From Cytophagaceae bacterium (GTDB taxonomy: Bacteria; Bacteroidota; Bacteroidia; Cytophagales; Cytophagaceae): a stretch of DNA of 14,433 bases. The translations under genes and the position numbers were made by a program. The notes beneath the pieces are model-generated. The model searched no databases. It was not told the origin of the DNA and worked only from the letters and a program-made list of their open reading frames with translations. The DNA is taken from positions 1 through 14,433 of the forward strand of contig JAGKWN010000144.1 in the NCBI GenBank assembly GCA_021151805.1, in the 5' to 3' direction. Shown here in pieces: positions 1 to 5,319 of this stretch (within the stretch, counting starts at the first letter, position 1; each line of letters opens with the position of its first letter).

Positions 1-60
1 GCACAACAGCAGGTTGAATGGCGGTTAGGTTAGAGTGGTGAACGCCGGCATGAGTTATAA
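1..60 (+). repeat. Direct repeat, copy 1 of 2 (about 60 bp)
   Basis: This segment recurs at 148-207 with only about four mismatches (positions 11, 22, 48 and 57 of the unit), so the period is 147 bp. It begins GCACAACAGC and ends near ATGAGTTA. The window edge cuts it, so the repeat may extend further left. The 87 bp between the copies hold two hairpins. The family looks like a dispersed intergenic element and not a gene. Confidence 0.85.
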
Positions 61-63
61 AAC

Positions 64-80
64 AGAAATTACAAATTTCT
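64..80. repeat. Small hairpin with ACA loop
   Basis: AGAAATT, loop ACA, then AATTTCT: a perfect 7-bp stem. It lies ten bases before a GC-rich hairpin with the same loop and the same ATT/AAT closing bases, so the two look like parts of one composite repeat. Confidence 0.6.
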
Positions 81-89
81 CTTATCTGC

Positions 90-112
90 GTCCGGGATTA
101 CAAATCCCGGAC
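90..112. repeat. GC-rich palindrome with ACA loop (REP-like)
   Basis: GTCCGGGATT, loop ACA, then AATCCCGGAC: a perfect 10-bp stem with a 3-base loop. Such short GC-rich palindromes in intergenic DNA resemble REP elements. No RAYT-type transposase is visible in this window. A terminator role is unlikely because no T-run follows on either strand. Confidence 0.7.
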
Positions 113-147
113 AGCTTCGGGATAATGCAGTTGGCTGTTGGCCGTTG

Positions 148-207
148 GCACAACAGCGGGTTGAATGGGGGTTAGGTTAGAGTGGTGAACGCCGACATGA
201 GTTAAAA
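148..207 (+). repeat. Direct repeat, copy 2 of 2 (about 60 bp)
   Basis: Near-identical copy of the segment at 1-60. After this copy the sequence diverges into GAGTTAAAAAAG, whereas copy 1 continues with GAGTTATAAAAC and the hairpins. The tandem module is therefore repeat, hairpin pair, repeat. Confidence 0.85.
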
Positions 208-220
208 AAGAAGAGCTTGT

Positions 221-272
221 CGACGAGCAACGTGACCTTCAAGGTTTTTAACCTTTGAGGTCTTTTGACTAA
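221..272 (-). repeat. Dispersed palindromic repeat, copy 1 (minus orientation)
   Basis: Read on the minus strand this runs from TTAGTC to CTCGTCG and carries an imperfect palindromic core of ACCTC, AAGGTT, AACCTT and AAGGT. The same layout, with the same TTAGTC and CTCGTCG ends and a related core, occurs on the plus strand at 5320-5372. The shared ends show that this is a repeat family with defined borders and not a chance hairpin. The core may act as a weak bidirectional terminator. The rest of the gap, 273-397, holds only a small hairpin at 325-341 (TGTAGT/ACTACA) followed by six T, and no gene that I can see. Confidence 0.65.
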
Positions 273-397
273 TTGTCTCTGGCCTGTAGCTCTTTGGATT
301 TGCATTTGCCACTCACAACCATTTTGTAGTCTTTAACTACATTTTTTACGATATTCACATGCAGGTTTAGTGTGTACGGTTACAACCAACGAATTCC

Positions 398-961
398 ATG
401 TCCGATCAATTAATTGCCGCAATAAAATCCATTGATGATTTTTCAGCTGAAGATCTTGAGCAATTCAGAAATGCTCTGGAGCCTATATTCATTCCGAAAG
501 GGGAGTATTTTCTGAAAGCCGGACAGGTAAGCAAGTACATCGGTTATATAGAATCGGGTTTGGTGCTGTACTACAAATTGAATGATGGCAGTGAAATTCC
601 CTGCGACTTCGCCATTGAAAACGAGTGGATCACTTATTTGAAGAGTTTTATCTCCGGTACTGAATCGGATATGTACATTCGCGCGCTCGAAGATACGCAA
701 GTACTGGCTTTGTCGTCCGCCAGCATCGGCGAGCTGTTTCAGGCGCAGCCTAAATTTATGGGCTTGCGGAATTATTATACCGACCTGGCTTTTATGAAAA
801 GCAACAGCCATGCGTTGAATCTCGCTTCCCTGAGTGCAAAAGAACGCTATGATATTTTTATGAAAGAAAATCCAGAGCTTATCAAACGGGTGCCGCAATA
901 TTATATTGCAGCCTATCTGGGTATTAAGCCTCAATCGCTAAGTCGTTTGCGCAATCATTGA
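398..961 (+). CDS. Crp/Fnr family transcriptional regulator (first of three)
   Basis: A 187-residue protein with the two-part layout of the Crp/Fnr family: an N-terminal cyclic-nucleotide-binding-like beta barrel (about residues 25-115, including PKGEYFLKAGQ and the FISG turn) and a short C-terminal winged helix (about 147-187) ending IKPQSLSRLRNH, the recognition-helix signature of Bacteroidota members. The phosphate-binding cassette of E. coli CRP (GELxxF with RS) is absent, and there is no N-terminal Cys cluster as in FNR. It probably does not bind cAMP or an Fe-S cluster; the ligand is unknown. ATG 398 gives the usual family length. The next gene, an outer-membrane-type protein, begins 71 bp downstream and may be its target (inference). 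It is related to the regulators at 1926 and 6506. Confidence 0.9.
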   Translation: MSDQLIAAIKSIDDFSAEDLEQFRNALEPIFIPKGEYFLKAGQVSKYIGYIESGLVLYYKLNDGSEIPCDFAIENEWITYLKSFISGTESDMYIRALEDTQVLALSSASIGELFQAQPKFMGLRNYYTDLAFMKSNSHALNLASLSAKERYDIFMKENPELIKRVPQYYIAAYLGIKPQSLSRLRNH

Positions 962-1009
962 TTTCTTAACAAATGTGAATGCATGGGGGCTGGCTAATGC
1001 AGAATTTTA

Positions 1010-1038
1010 CGTCATAATCAATACACACTATTATGACG
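1010..1038. promoter_or_regulatory. Inverted repeat spanning the start codon of the 1033 gene
   Basis: CGTCATAAT (1010-1018) and ATTATGACG (1030-1038) are perfect 9-bp inverted arms with an 11-bp spacer, and the second arm contains the ATG at 1033. As DNA this could bind a dimeric regulator such as the adjacent Crp/Fnr protein, although the spacing is wider than a classical CRP site. As RNA the arms would pair and mask the start codon. The arms are seen directly; the function is inferred. Confidence 0.45.
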
Positions 1039-1707
1039 ACTATCACACAACGATTTTTACAAACCTGCCTGCTGTTTATCTTAATCACTGTAACAGGCAG
1101 TCTGCAGGCACAGGATTGGAAGAAAGACCGCAAAGTAAACATTTTATTCGGACTTTCGCAGCCCTTGCTGCTCCATGGCTTTAACATGGAGGTGAACTAC
1201 ATGTACAACCGTTTCATTTTTGATTATTCTCATGGGACATCCCTCGATTTTGACGAAAATGCCGTCACACAGGATCTAAAAGATCAAGGTGTGGTGGTAC
1301 ACATGCCGTATAGCACCGGCTTTGGTATAGGCTATCGTTTTACCTCGTGGCTGAATATGCGGGTTGAACCCAAGTGGCATCGGTTTGAATTCTATTACAA
1401 CAACGATGAGCAAACGGCTGCCAATGAAATTACATCGTACAACACATTCACCCTGGGGCTGGGATTGTATGGCGCATTCTATCCCTTTAAGAGCAAGGAA
1501 TCTTTTTTTAAGGGCTTCCTGATTGCACCAAGCATCCGCTATTGGCCAACAGTAGCTTCTAGCTTAGCGGGAGATTCGTATACATACTTGAATAAGAATA
1601 CACACCAGGCTGAAGAGATCAAAACGCTTGATCCGGGCATGGGCTTTACACCCTTTGTATTCAACATCAGCCTTGGTTATACGTTCGATCTTAAAAGGGG
1701 AAAATAA
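1033..1707 (+). CDS. Predicted secreted outer-membrane beta-barrel-like protein
   Basis: A 224-residue protein with a clear signal peptide: a hydrophobic stretch at about residues 8-22 ending QAQ before DWKKDRK. The mature part alternates hydrophobic and polar residues with many aromatic positions (NILFGLS, GFGIGYRF, TLGLGLYGAFYPF, FVFNISLGYTFDL) and ends in a strand-like segment. This is the pattern of small Bacteroidota outer-membrane barrels; no specific family was recognised. The ATG at 1033 sits inside a 9-bp inverted repeat. It lies 71 bp downstream of a Crp/Fnr gene on the same strand. The last 29 codons, through the stop, are duplicated at 3721-3806. The barrel prediction rests on strand pattern only. 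Confidence 0.7.
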   Translation: MTTITQRFLQTCLLFILITVTGSLQAQDWKKDRKVNILFGLSQPLLLHGFNMEVNYMYNRFIFDYSHGTSLDFDENAVTQDLKDQGVVVHMPYSTGFGIGYRFTSWLNMRVEPKWHRFEFYYNNDEQTAANEITSYNTFTLGLGLYGAFYPFKSKESFFKGFLIAPSIRYWPTVASSLAGDSYTYLNKNTHQAEEIKTLDPGMGFTPFVFNISLGYTFDLKRGK

Positions 1708-1717
1708 TTATGAATTA
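1622..1717 (+). repeat. Source copy of a 96-bp duplicated segment
   Basis: This stretch covers the last 28 or so codons of the outer-membrane-type gene, its stop and ten downstream bases. It matches 3721-3816 at 94 of 96 positions (differences at 1627 C/T and 1676 G/A). Sequences on both outer sides of the match are unrelated, which gives sharp borders. Both copies end in TAATTATGAATTA, a motif that also forms the heptamer array at 5864. Confidence 0.9.
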
Positions 1718-1750
1718 GTTCAATTTTTATTATCTCATTCCCGGACCTTT

Positions 1751-1781
1751 TTCTGCTCTTGTTTAATCCTTAAGAGTAGAA
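1751..1781. terminator. Possible hairpin terminator after the 1033 gene
   Basis: TTCTGCTCTT (1751-1760) pairs with AAGAGTAGAA (1772-1781) over 10 bp with one G-U pair and an 11-base loop. It stands 43 bp after the stop of the 1033 gene. No T-run follows, so a terminator role is uncertain. Confidence 0.3.
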
Positions 1782-1798
1782 GAAGGATCAGGGATGAG

Positions 1799-1822
1799 GC
1801 AAAAGAAGAAGCAAAAGAAGAA
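1799..1822 (+). repeat. Two tandem copies of a 12-bp unit
   Basis: GCAAAAGAAGAA occurs twice in a row in the gap between the outer-membrane-type gene and the second Crp/Fnr gene. Translated it would give KEEA-type repeats, but no convincing gene surrounds it. Confidence 0.6.
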
Positions 1823-1925
1823 GCCCCCCGGGATAAGGTAAAAGAAGCGTTTGGCTATGTAGTGATTCCGTTGTATCTTAAATTAAATATATATACAAAT
1901 GTAATCGCTTCATTGCTTTATTCTA

Positions 1926-2486
1926 TTGGAGAACCTCAGAACATATATACAGCAGCAGACAGAATTTACAGCGGCAAGCTGGACAATTCTCAGGTCCTGT
2001 CTGAAAGAGCAAACGTTTCGTAAAGGCCAGCGTTTGTTAGCGGAAGGTGATATCTGCAACGCTATATTTTTTATAAGCAGTGGCTATTGCAAGGCTTCCT
2101 ACAACCTGGAAGGAAAAGAAGTAAATACTGCTTTTTATTTTGAAAATGATTTTGCCTCGAATACTAAAAGTTTGATCAGTGGAACGAAATCGGAGTTCGA
2201 CATTGTGGCATGTGAACCGATGCAGGTTGTATCCTTTGATAAAGCAGCGCTTTTAAATGCATACGCAGCTTCCAGGGAAATAGAAACATTGGGAAGAAAA
2301 ATCCTGGAAGGCATTGTAGCCAAACAGGAAGAGCATGTAAAAAATTTTACATTAATGACTCCTAAACAGCGGTTTGAAAACCTGGTTCGCACCAGGCCTG
2401 AATTTTTACAACGGGTGTCTCTTACCCAAACAGCTTCCTATCTGGGCATAAGTCGTGAGACGTTGAGCCGCTTACGCAGGAAATAA
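1926..2486 (+). CDS. Crp/Fnr family transcriptional regulator (second of three, TTG start)
   Basis: A 186-residue Crp/Fnr-type regulator. Residues about 25-115 form the cyclic-nucleotide-binding-like barrel (FRKGQRLLAEGD, then FISSGY, then SLISGTKSEF). Residues about 145-186 are the winged helix (PKQRFENLVRTRPEFLQRV, then ASYLGISRETLSRLRRK). The CRP cAMP cassette is missing, so the ligand is unknown. No in-frame ATG exists near the expected start. TTG at 1926 gives the normal N-terminus MENLRTYI, and an in-frame stop (TAA, 1902-1904) bounds it upstream; a TTG start is therefore the simplest reading. A CRP-like palindrome lies 5 bp past the stop, and a SnoaL-like gene follows 77 bp downstream. 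That gene is a plausible target, with or without autoregulation of the pair (inference). Confidence 0.88.
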   Translation: MENLRTYIQQQTEFTAASWTILRSCLKEQTFRKGQRLLAEGDICNAIFFISSGYCKASYNLEGKEVNTAFYFENDFASNTKSLISGTKSEFDIVACEPMQVVSFDKAALLNAYAASREIETLGRKILEGIVAKQEEHVKNFTLMTPKQRFENLVRTRPEFLQRVSLTQTASYLGISRETLSRLRRK

Positions 2487-2491
2487 AATTT

Positions 2492-2507
2492 TGTGACTTT
2501 TGACACA
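2492..2507. promoter_or_regulatory. CRP-like operator before the SnoaL-like gene
   Basis: TGTGA, six bases (CTTTTG), then ACACA. This matches the E. coli CRP consensus TGTGA-N6-TCACA at 9 of 10 conserved positions. It lies between a Crp/Fnr gene and the SnoaL-like gene it precedes. A sequence close to the Bacteroidota -7 element (GATCTTTG, 2530-2537, one mismatch to TAnnTTTG) would put transcription start near 2542. The palindrome would then be centred about 42 bp upstream, the usual place for class II activation. The palindrome is seen; the binding protein and start site are inferred. Confidence 0.5.
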
Positions 2508-2563
2508 GGTAGGCCTGTTGTTTTTGTAAGATCTTTGTTGCTCACAATTAAACAGACACAAAG

Positions 2564-2986
2564 ATGGAAAATGCAAAAATCGTATCCGAATTTATTGAGG
2601 AGATCTGGAATAAAAGAAATTTTGAAAAATCAGAGGAGTATATCCATCCCGATTTTAAAGATCATTCGCTGCCACAAAATCTTTCATCCGACATGGAAGG
2701 GATGAAGCAATGGATCCTGAACACGGGTATGTCGTTTGAACACCTTACCATTATTGAAGATCAGGTCACGGAAGGAAATAAAAGCATTGTAAAAATAAAA
2801 ATGGTTTTGAAGCATATTGGTCGCTGGCGTGCGTTCGAAGCCACAGGTATTGAAGTAACTACTTCCGGCTACAGGTTTTATAAACTGCAAGATGGAAAGA
2901 TCATTGAACACCGGGCGTTGATTGACGGACAGGCGATCGAGAACCAACTTTTGAATGTAAGCAAAGGATGCAAAATTGCTGAGTAG
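2564..2986 (+). CDS. SnoaL-like (NTF2-fold) ester-cyclase-type protein
   Basis: A 140-residue soluble protein matching the SnoaL-like polyketide-cyclase / ester-cyclase pattern of the NTF2-like superfamily. It has an N-terminal helix with a WNKRNFEKSEEYIHPDF stretch (helix, then the conserved 'hp-dF-dH' segment), a central W/M-rich helix (KQWI) and C-terminal strands with FYKLQDGKIIEHRALIDG, the usual 'f-dGkI-e-w---D' ending. Family length is about 130-150. Family members bind small hydrophobic molecules in a cone-shaped pocket, and many are not true cyclases; the substrate here is unknown. It follows a Crp/Fnr gene on the same strand with a CRP-like palindrome between them, suggesting control by that regulator. 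Confidence 0.8.
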   Translation: MENAKIVSEFIEEIWNKRNFEKSEEYIHPDFKDHSLPQNLSSDMEGMKQWILNTGMSFEHLTIIEDQVTEGNKSIVKIKMVLKHIGRWRAFEATGIEVTTSGYRFYKLQDGKIIEHRALIDGQAIENQLLNVSKGCKIAE

Positions 2987-3054
2987 ATAACGGGCCAGCA
3001 ATGCCATACCTGTTCAATAGATTTGTAATGGCGGAGATAGAATACTTGTATGGA

Positions 3055-3084
3055 TTGATTCCCATAAAAATCCTCTGTACCTTG
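3055..3084 (+). promoter_or_regulatory. Candidate Bacteroidota promoter for the MORN-variant gene
   Basis: TTG at 3055-3057 and TACCTTG at 3078-3084 are separated by 20 bp, close to the Bacteroidota -33 TTG and -7 TAnnTTTG arrangement (the second element lacks one T). Transcription would start near 3090, leaving a leader of about 20 bases before ATG 3110. A perfect TAnnTTTG also occurs at 3018-3025 (TAGATTTG), but no TTG stands at the proper distance before it. Confidence 0.35.
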
Positions 3085-3109
3085 TAATTACATAACTCTC
3101 CAATTCCCC

Positions 3110-3661
3110 ATGTATAAAATTGTCTCCGCGTTAATCTGCTTTTTTATTTTCAACCAGATCGCTTTTGCCAATACTGTACAGATGTCAGCAGATTCTGTAC
3201 TGCTTGTTGATTATTACAGTAATGGCAAAAGGAAACTGGAAAGTTATTATTATGTGAAAAAAGATGCTCAGGGAAAAATTGTATATGCCGCAACAGGCAA
3301 GCAAACCAAATATTACAAAACCGGCATAGTTGAAGGTGTTCAATATTTTAAAGATGGTATACCCCATGGCAAATGTGAAGCCTATACAACAGAAGGCGTA
3401 TTGAATAAAGTATTTTATTATACAGACGGAAAATTGAATGGTCCGTATACGTTTTATTATCCTGGCGGACAAGTGATGCATACCGGCACTTTCAAAAATG
3501 ATCTGGATTATGGGCCCAGTAAACGCTATCATGCCAATGGAAAGCTTTTCATGGAAGAATCATATAATGAACAAGGTATACAGGAAGGCGAGGTGAAGAT
3601 CTATGATGAACAGGGGATATTGATCAAACAGGAAATGATGTATAACAGAAAGAAACAGTAG
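3110..3661 (+). CDS. Secreted MORN-variant repeat protein (YwqK-like)
   Basis: A 183-residue protein with an N-terminal signal peptide (hydrophobic residues about 4-20, likely cut after AFA before NTVQ). From about residue 80 it carries four tandem units of roughly 22-24 residues of the MORN-variant type, recognisable by DGIPHGKCEAY, DGKLNGPYTFYYPGG, YGPSKRYHANGKLF and GIQEGEVKIYDEQG. Proteins with these repeats are often labelled 'toxin-antitoxin system YwqK family antitoxin', but that label is carried over from one member. No toxin partner is visible here, so I would not infer a toxin-antitoxin pair. The repeats form beta-hairpin stacks of unknown use. It likely lies in the periplasm or on the cell surface. 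Confidence 0.85.
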   Translation: MYKIVSALICFFIFNQIAFANTVQMSADSVLLVDYYSNGKRKLESYYYVKKDAQGKIVYAATGKQTKYYKTGIVEGVQYFKDGIPHGKCEAYTTEGVLNKVFYYTDGKLNGPYTFYYPGGQVMHTGTFKNDLDYGPSKRYHANGKLFMEESYNEQGIQEGEVKIYDEQGILIKQEMMYNRKKQ

Positions 3662-3720
3662 GCTCCTTGTTGTTGCTCGTTGCGCAGGTAACTTTAATAT
3701 TATCAAACCAACTTTTATTT

Positions 3721-3806
3721 AAACGTTTGATCCGGGCATGGGCTTTACACCCTTTGTATTCAACATCAGCCTTGATTATACGTTCGATCTTAAAAGGGGA
3801 AAATAA
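3721..3806 (+). pseudogene. Duplicated 3' fragment of the 1033-1707 gene
   Basis: Nearly identical to the 3' end of the outer-membrane-type gene (the match runs 3721-3816 against 1622-1717, 94 of 96 bases). It encodes TFDPGMGFTPFVFNISL and the rest of the final barrel-like segment through the same TAA stop. An in-frame TAA at 3720-3722 closes the frame just upstream and there is no start codon, so it is a non-functional remnant. The two mismatches give one silent-region change and Gly to Asp in the translated fragment. High identity means a recent duplication or ongoing gene conversion. It lies in the 304-bp gap 3662-3965, which otherwise holds only the two hairpins listed below. Confidence 0.85.
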
Positions 3807-3814
3807 TTATGAAT

Positions 3815-3857
3815 TATGAATTACCACTTTTTAAAAAGACAGAAGGGGTAATTCATA
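3815..3857. repeat. Inverted repeat beside the duplicated fragment
   Basis: TATGAATTACC (3815-3825) and GGTAATTCATA (3847-3857) are perfect 11-bp inverted arms with a 21-bp spacer that itself contains CTTTTTAAAAAG. The left arm overlaps the end of the duplicated segment. It could be a terminator-like hairpin or a relic of the event that placed the copy here. Confidence 0.55.
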
Positions 3858-3913
3858 GTTTAGGTATCGTTTGAAGACTTATTATTTTTCGGTCTTTTAT
3901 ATTTTTAGTTTCT

Positions 3914-3930
3914 ATAGAATACAATTCTAT
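3914..3930. repeat. Small hairpin upstream of the 3966 gene
   Basis: ATAGAAT, loop ACA, then ATTCTAT: a perfect 7-bp stem, 35 bp before the ATG at 3966. It could be an operator or a 5' leader hairpin. A weak promoter-like pair, TTTG at 3870 and TATATTTT at 3898, lies just upstream. Confidence 0.35.
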
Positions 3931-3965
3931 GTACATTGTATGTATAAATATTTCCTCAATATCCC

Positions 3966-4484
3966 ATGCGTACAGAAGAAGCAACAAAACCAGAGGAATG
4001 TTTTTTGTGCTCCTCGGAATATTTTTCGGATTCGGCAACAGCTATTTGGCAGGCTGAATGCGTAAAGCGTTGTAAAGACAAAGATAAATCAACCGCATAT
4101 GAGAGATACGTGAATTGGGTGCGCAAGGAAAATGAGGTAGCCATTTTTATGCTTTATAGTTATGCTGATCTTGAAATTCCCAAAACGTTTGATATTATTT
4201 TTCAGTTGGATAAACCTGAAAACTATATTCAGGAAGAGTATCTGTTGACGCAAAGTATACATGAAGCATGGATGCCATTGAATAATATATCTCATGGCCA
4301 TAAACACCTTTGTATCTTGAAATTTAAAAGCAGGATTCCTGAAATGATTAATCTCTTATACAGAGCAGATGAAAAGTTTTGTACTACTCCCAACAGTCAC
4401 ATAAAACTCGGATTCTGTCATTCGGAAAATTTTGAACAGATCAAAAATCGAATTAAGCAGATGGTAGATAAAGCAGGTGAATAA
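3966..4484 (+). CDS. Hypothetical protein with N-terminal Cys motifs
   Basis: A 172-residue protein that I do not recognise. It has no signal peptide and no membrane segment, so it is likely cytoplasmic. Residues 12-15 form CFLC and residues 32-36 form CVKRC. This pair of closely spaced cysteines in the first 40 residues could bind zinc or another metal; more cysteines and histidines lie further on (HGHKHLC, FCTT, GFCHSE). The middle and C-terminus look mixed alpha/beta (FDIIFQLDKPENY; LCILKFKSRIPEMINLLY). ATG 3966 is the first sensible start, since only AT-rich hairpin DNA lies upstream. The lipoprotein gene at 4528 follows after 43 bp and may be co-transcribed. Confidence 0.65.
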   Translation: MRTEEATKPEECFLCSSEYFSDSATAIWQAECVKRCKDKDKSTAYERYVNWVRKENEVAIFMLYSYADLEIPKTFDIIFQLDKPENYIQEEYLLTQSIHEAWMPLNNISHGHKHLCILKFKSRIPEMINLLYRADEKFCTTPNSHIKLGFCHSENFEQIKNRIKQMVDKAGE

Positions 4485-4527
4485 AAAACAATATGACAAA
4501 AAATATAAACTTTAATTATTTCTCATT

Positions 4528-4998
4528 ATGAAAAAAATACAACTCTTTTTAATCAGCATACTTTCAATGATTCTCCTTATTGGATGTGAAGCACTAACCG
4601 GTAAAGAAATAGCGCGGCTGCCGGTAAATCAAATCAGTCTGGATACCACTCATTTGTTTATTAAAGAGGCGACCCTGGATCTTAAAAATGGTGATAAGAT
4701 TAATATCTGGTCAGACATGGACATAGAATATGATGGTGATGCATCCCTGCGTTTTAAAATAGAGATTCAAAAAAACGGACATAACCTGGGAGTACTTACC
4801 ATTGATCCAATGAAAAAGAATATAACCTTAGGCGAAATAAAAACAACACTTAACAATAAAACCAATTGGAGTTTTTCCGGTAAGAATTCTGAATTCAACA
4901 TTGACGGTGACGGCACTTATAAGTTCAGGGCAATACTGATCTCTTCCGGAAATCCTACACTTAAAATAAAAAAGGCTGAAGTGGTTTTTAAAAAATAA
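4528..4998 (+). CDS. Hypothetical lipoprotein
   Basis: A 156-residue protein opening with a lipoprotein signal: MKKIQ, a hydrophobic stretch, and the lipobox LIGC with the acceptor Cys at residue 20. The mature part alternates strand-like segments (SLDTTHLFIKEATLDL, KINIWSDMDIEYDGD, LRFKIEIQKNG, YKFRAILISSG, LKIKKAEVVFKK), which suggests a beta-sandwich facing the periplasm. The residues after Cys (EALTGKE) do not form the acidic export signal of surface-exposed Bacteroidota lipoproteins, so an inner-facing position is more likely. No family was recognised. It is 43 bp downstream of the Cys-rich unknown, and the gene-poor repeat region starts after it. Confidence 0.75.
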   Translation: MKKIQLFLISILSMILLIGCEALTGKEIARLPVNQISLDTTHLFIKEATLDLKNGDKINIWSDMDIEYDGDASLRFKIEIQKNGHNLGVLTIDPMKKNITLGEIKTTLNNKTNWSFSGKNSEFNIDGDGTYKFRAILISSGNPTLKIKKAEVVFKK

Positions 4999-5039
4999 GT
5001 AATGTGAAACTTTTCTATCTATTTGTAGCGGATGCCCCC

Positions 5040-5068
5040 TCACCGTGGTCTGTGGCACACAGAACACC
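5040..5068 (-). repeat. 29-bp palindromic unit, left inverted copy
   Basis: Exact reverse complement of 5220-5248, so the two arms form a perfect 29-bp inverted repeat with a 151-bp interior. Each unit has its own core palindrome, TCTGTG and CACAGA around a 3-base centre. Long perfect arms of this kind indicate a mobile-type or REP-like element and not a simple terminator. Confidence 0.9.
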
Positions 5069-5076
5069 AAAGGTAA

Positions 5077-5220
5077 ATTGAGTTAAGAAAGATAAAATGG
5101 AATCTGTCTAAAAATCCTGAAGAGTATAAATGATGGTCAGCAAAATATTATCATGAAGGTGAAGATGTATTTGACATCTTGTTACATATGCTGATCGATT
5201 TTGAATTGATAAAGCAGTGG
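5077..5220 (+). pseudogene. Possible decayed coding fragment inside the inverted repeat
   Basis: One plus-strand frame gives protein-like text on both sides of a single TGA at 5131-5133: IELRKIKWNLSKNPEEYK, stop, then WSAKYYHEGEDVFDILLHM and LIDFELIKQW. The composition (acidic and aromatic residues, helix-like C-terminal part) looks like a real small protein. No start codon is visible and the frame is closed upstream by TAA at 5074-5076. It may be a broken remnant of a gene trapped between repeat copies. The function was not recognised, and chance cannot be excluded for so short a stretch. Confidence 0.35.
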
Positions 5221-5248
5221 GTGTTCTGTGTGCCACAGACCACGGTGA
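5220..5248 (+). repeat. 29-bp palindromic unit, right inverted copy
   Basis: Consists of GGTGT, the core TCTGTG-TGC-CACAGA, then CCACGGTGA. It is the perfect inverted partner of 5040-5068 and a direct partner of 5252-5280, which begins 32 bp later. Confidence 0.9.
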
Positions 5249-5251
5249 AAG

Positions 5252-5280
5252 GGTGTTCTGTGGCACACAGACCAAGGTGA
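5252..5280 (+). repeat. 29-bp palindromic unit, third copy with flipped centre
   Basis: Consists of GGTGT, the core TCTGTG-GCA-CACAGA, then CCAAGGTGA. The flanks keep the orientation of the unit at 5220-5248, but the central triplet is its reverse complement (GCA against TGC), as if only the core had inverted. One further base differs in the right flank (C to A at 5275). Confidence 0.85.
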
Positions 5281-5319
5281 AGATATCGTGCAGTCAGACA
5301 CTGGTGCGAGGGCAATACA

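Noticed and set aside
50..175. Open frame of 41 codons running through the repeat module
   Set aside because: It lies wholly in the direct repeats and hairpins; its coding look is a by-product of GC-rich repeat sequence, and the second repeat copy does not keep it.
443..934. Antisense open frame of 163 codons opposite the first Crp/Fnr gene
   Set aside because: It lies fully inside a confident gene on the other strand and shows no family motif.
1628..2023. Open frame of 131 codons with KEEA-type repeats
   Set aside because: It overlaps the end of one gene and the start of another in a different frame; its repeat text comes from the 12-bp tandem unit in the gap, and nothing else looks like a protein.
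3110..3661. Toxin-antitoxin role for the MORN-variant protein
   Set aside because: The label comes from family naming; the protein is secreted and no toxin-like gene is next to it.
5220..5280. CRISPR-like pair of 29-bp repeats with 32-bp period
   Set aside because: Only 3 bp separate the units, the third is inverted 150 bp away, and no cas genes are present.
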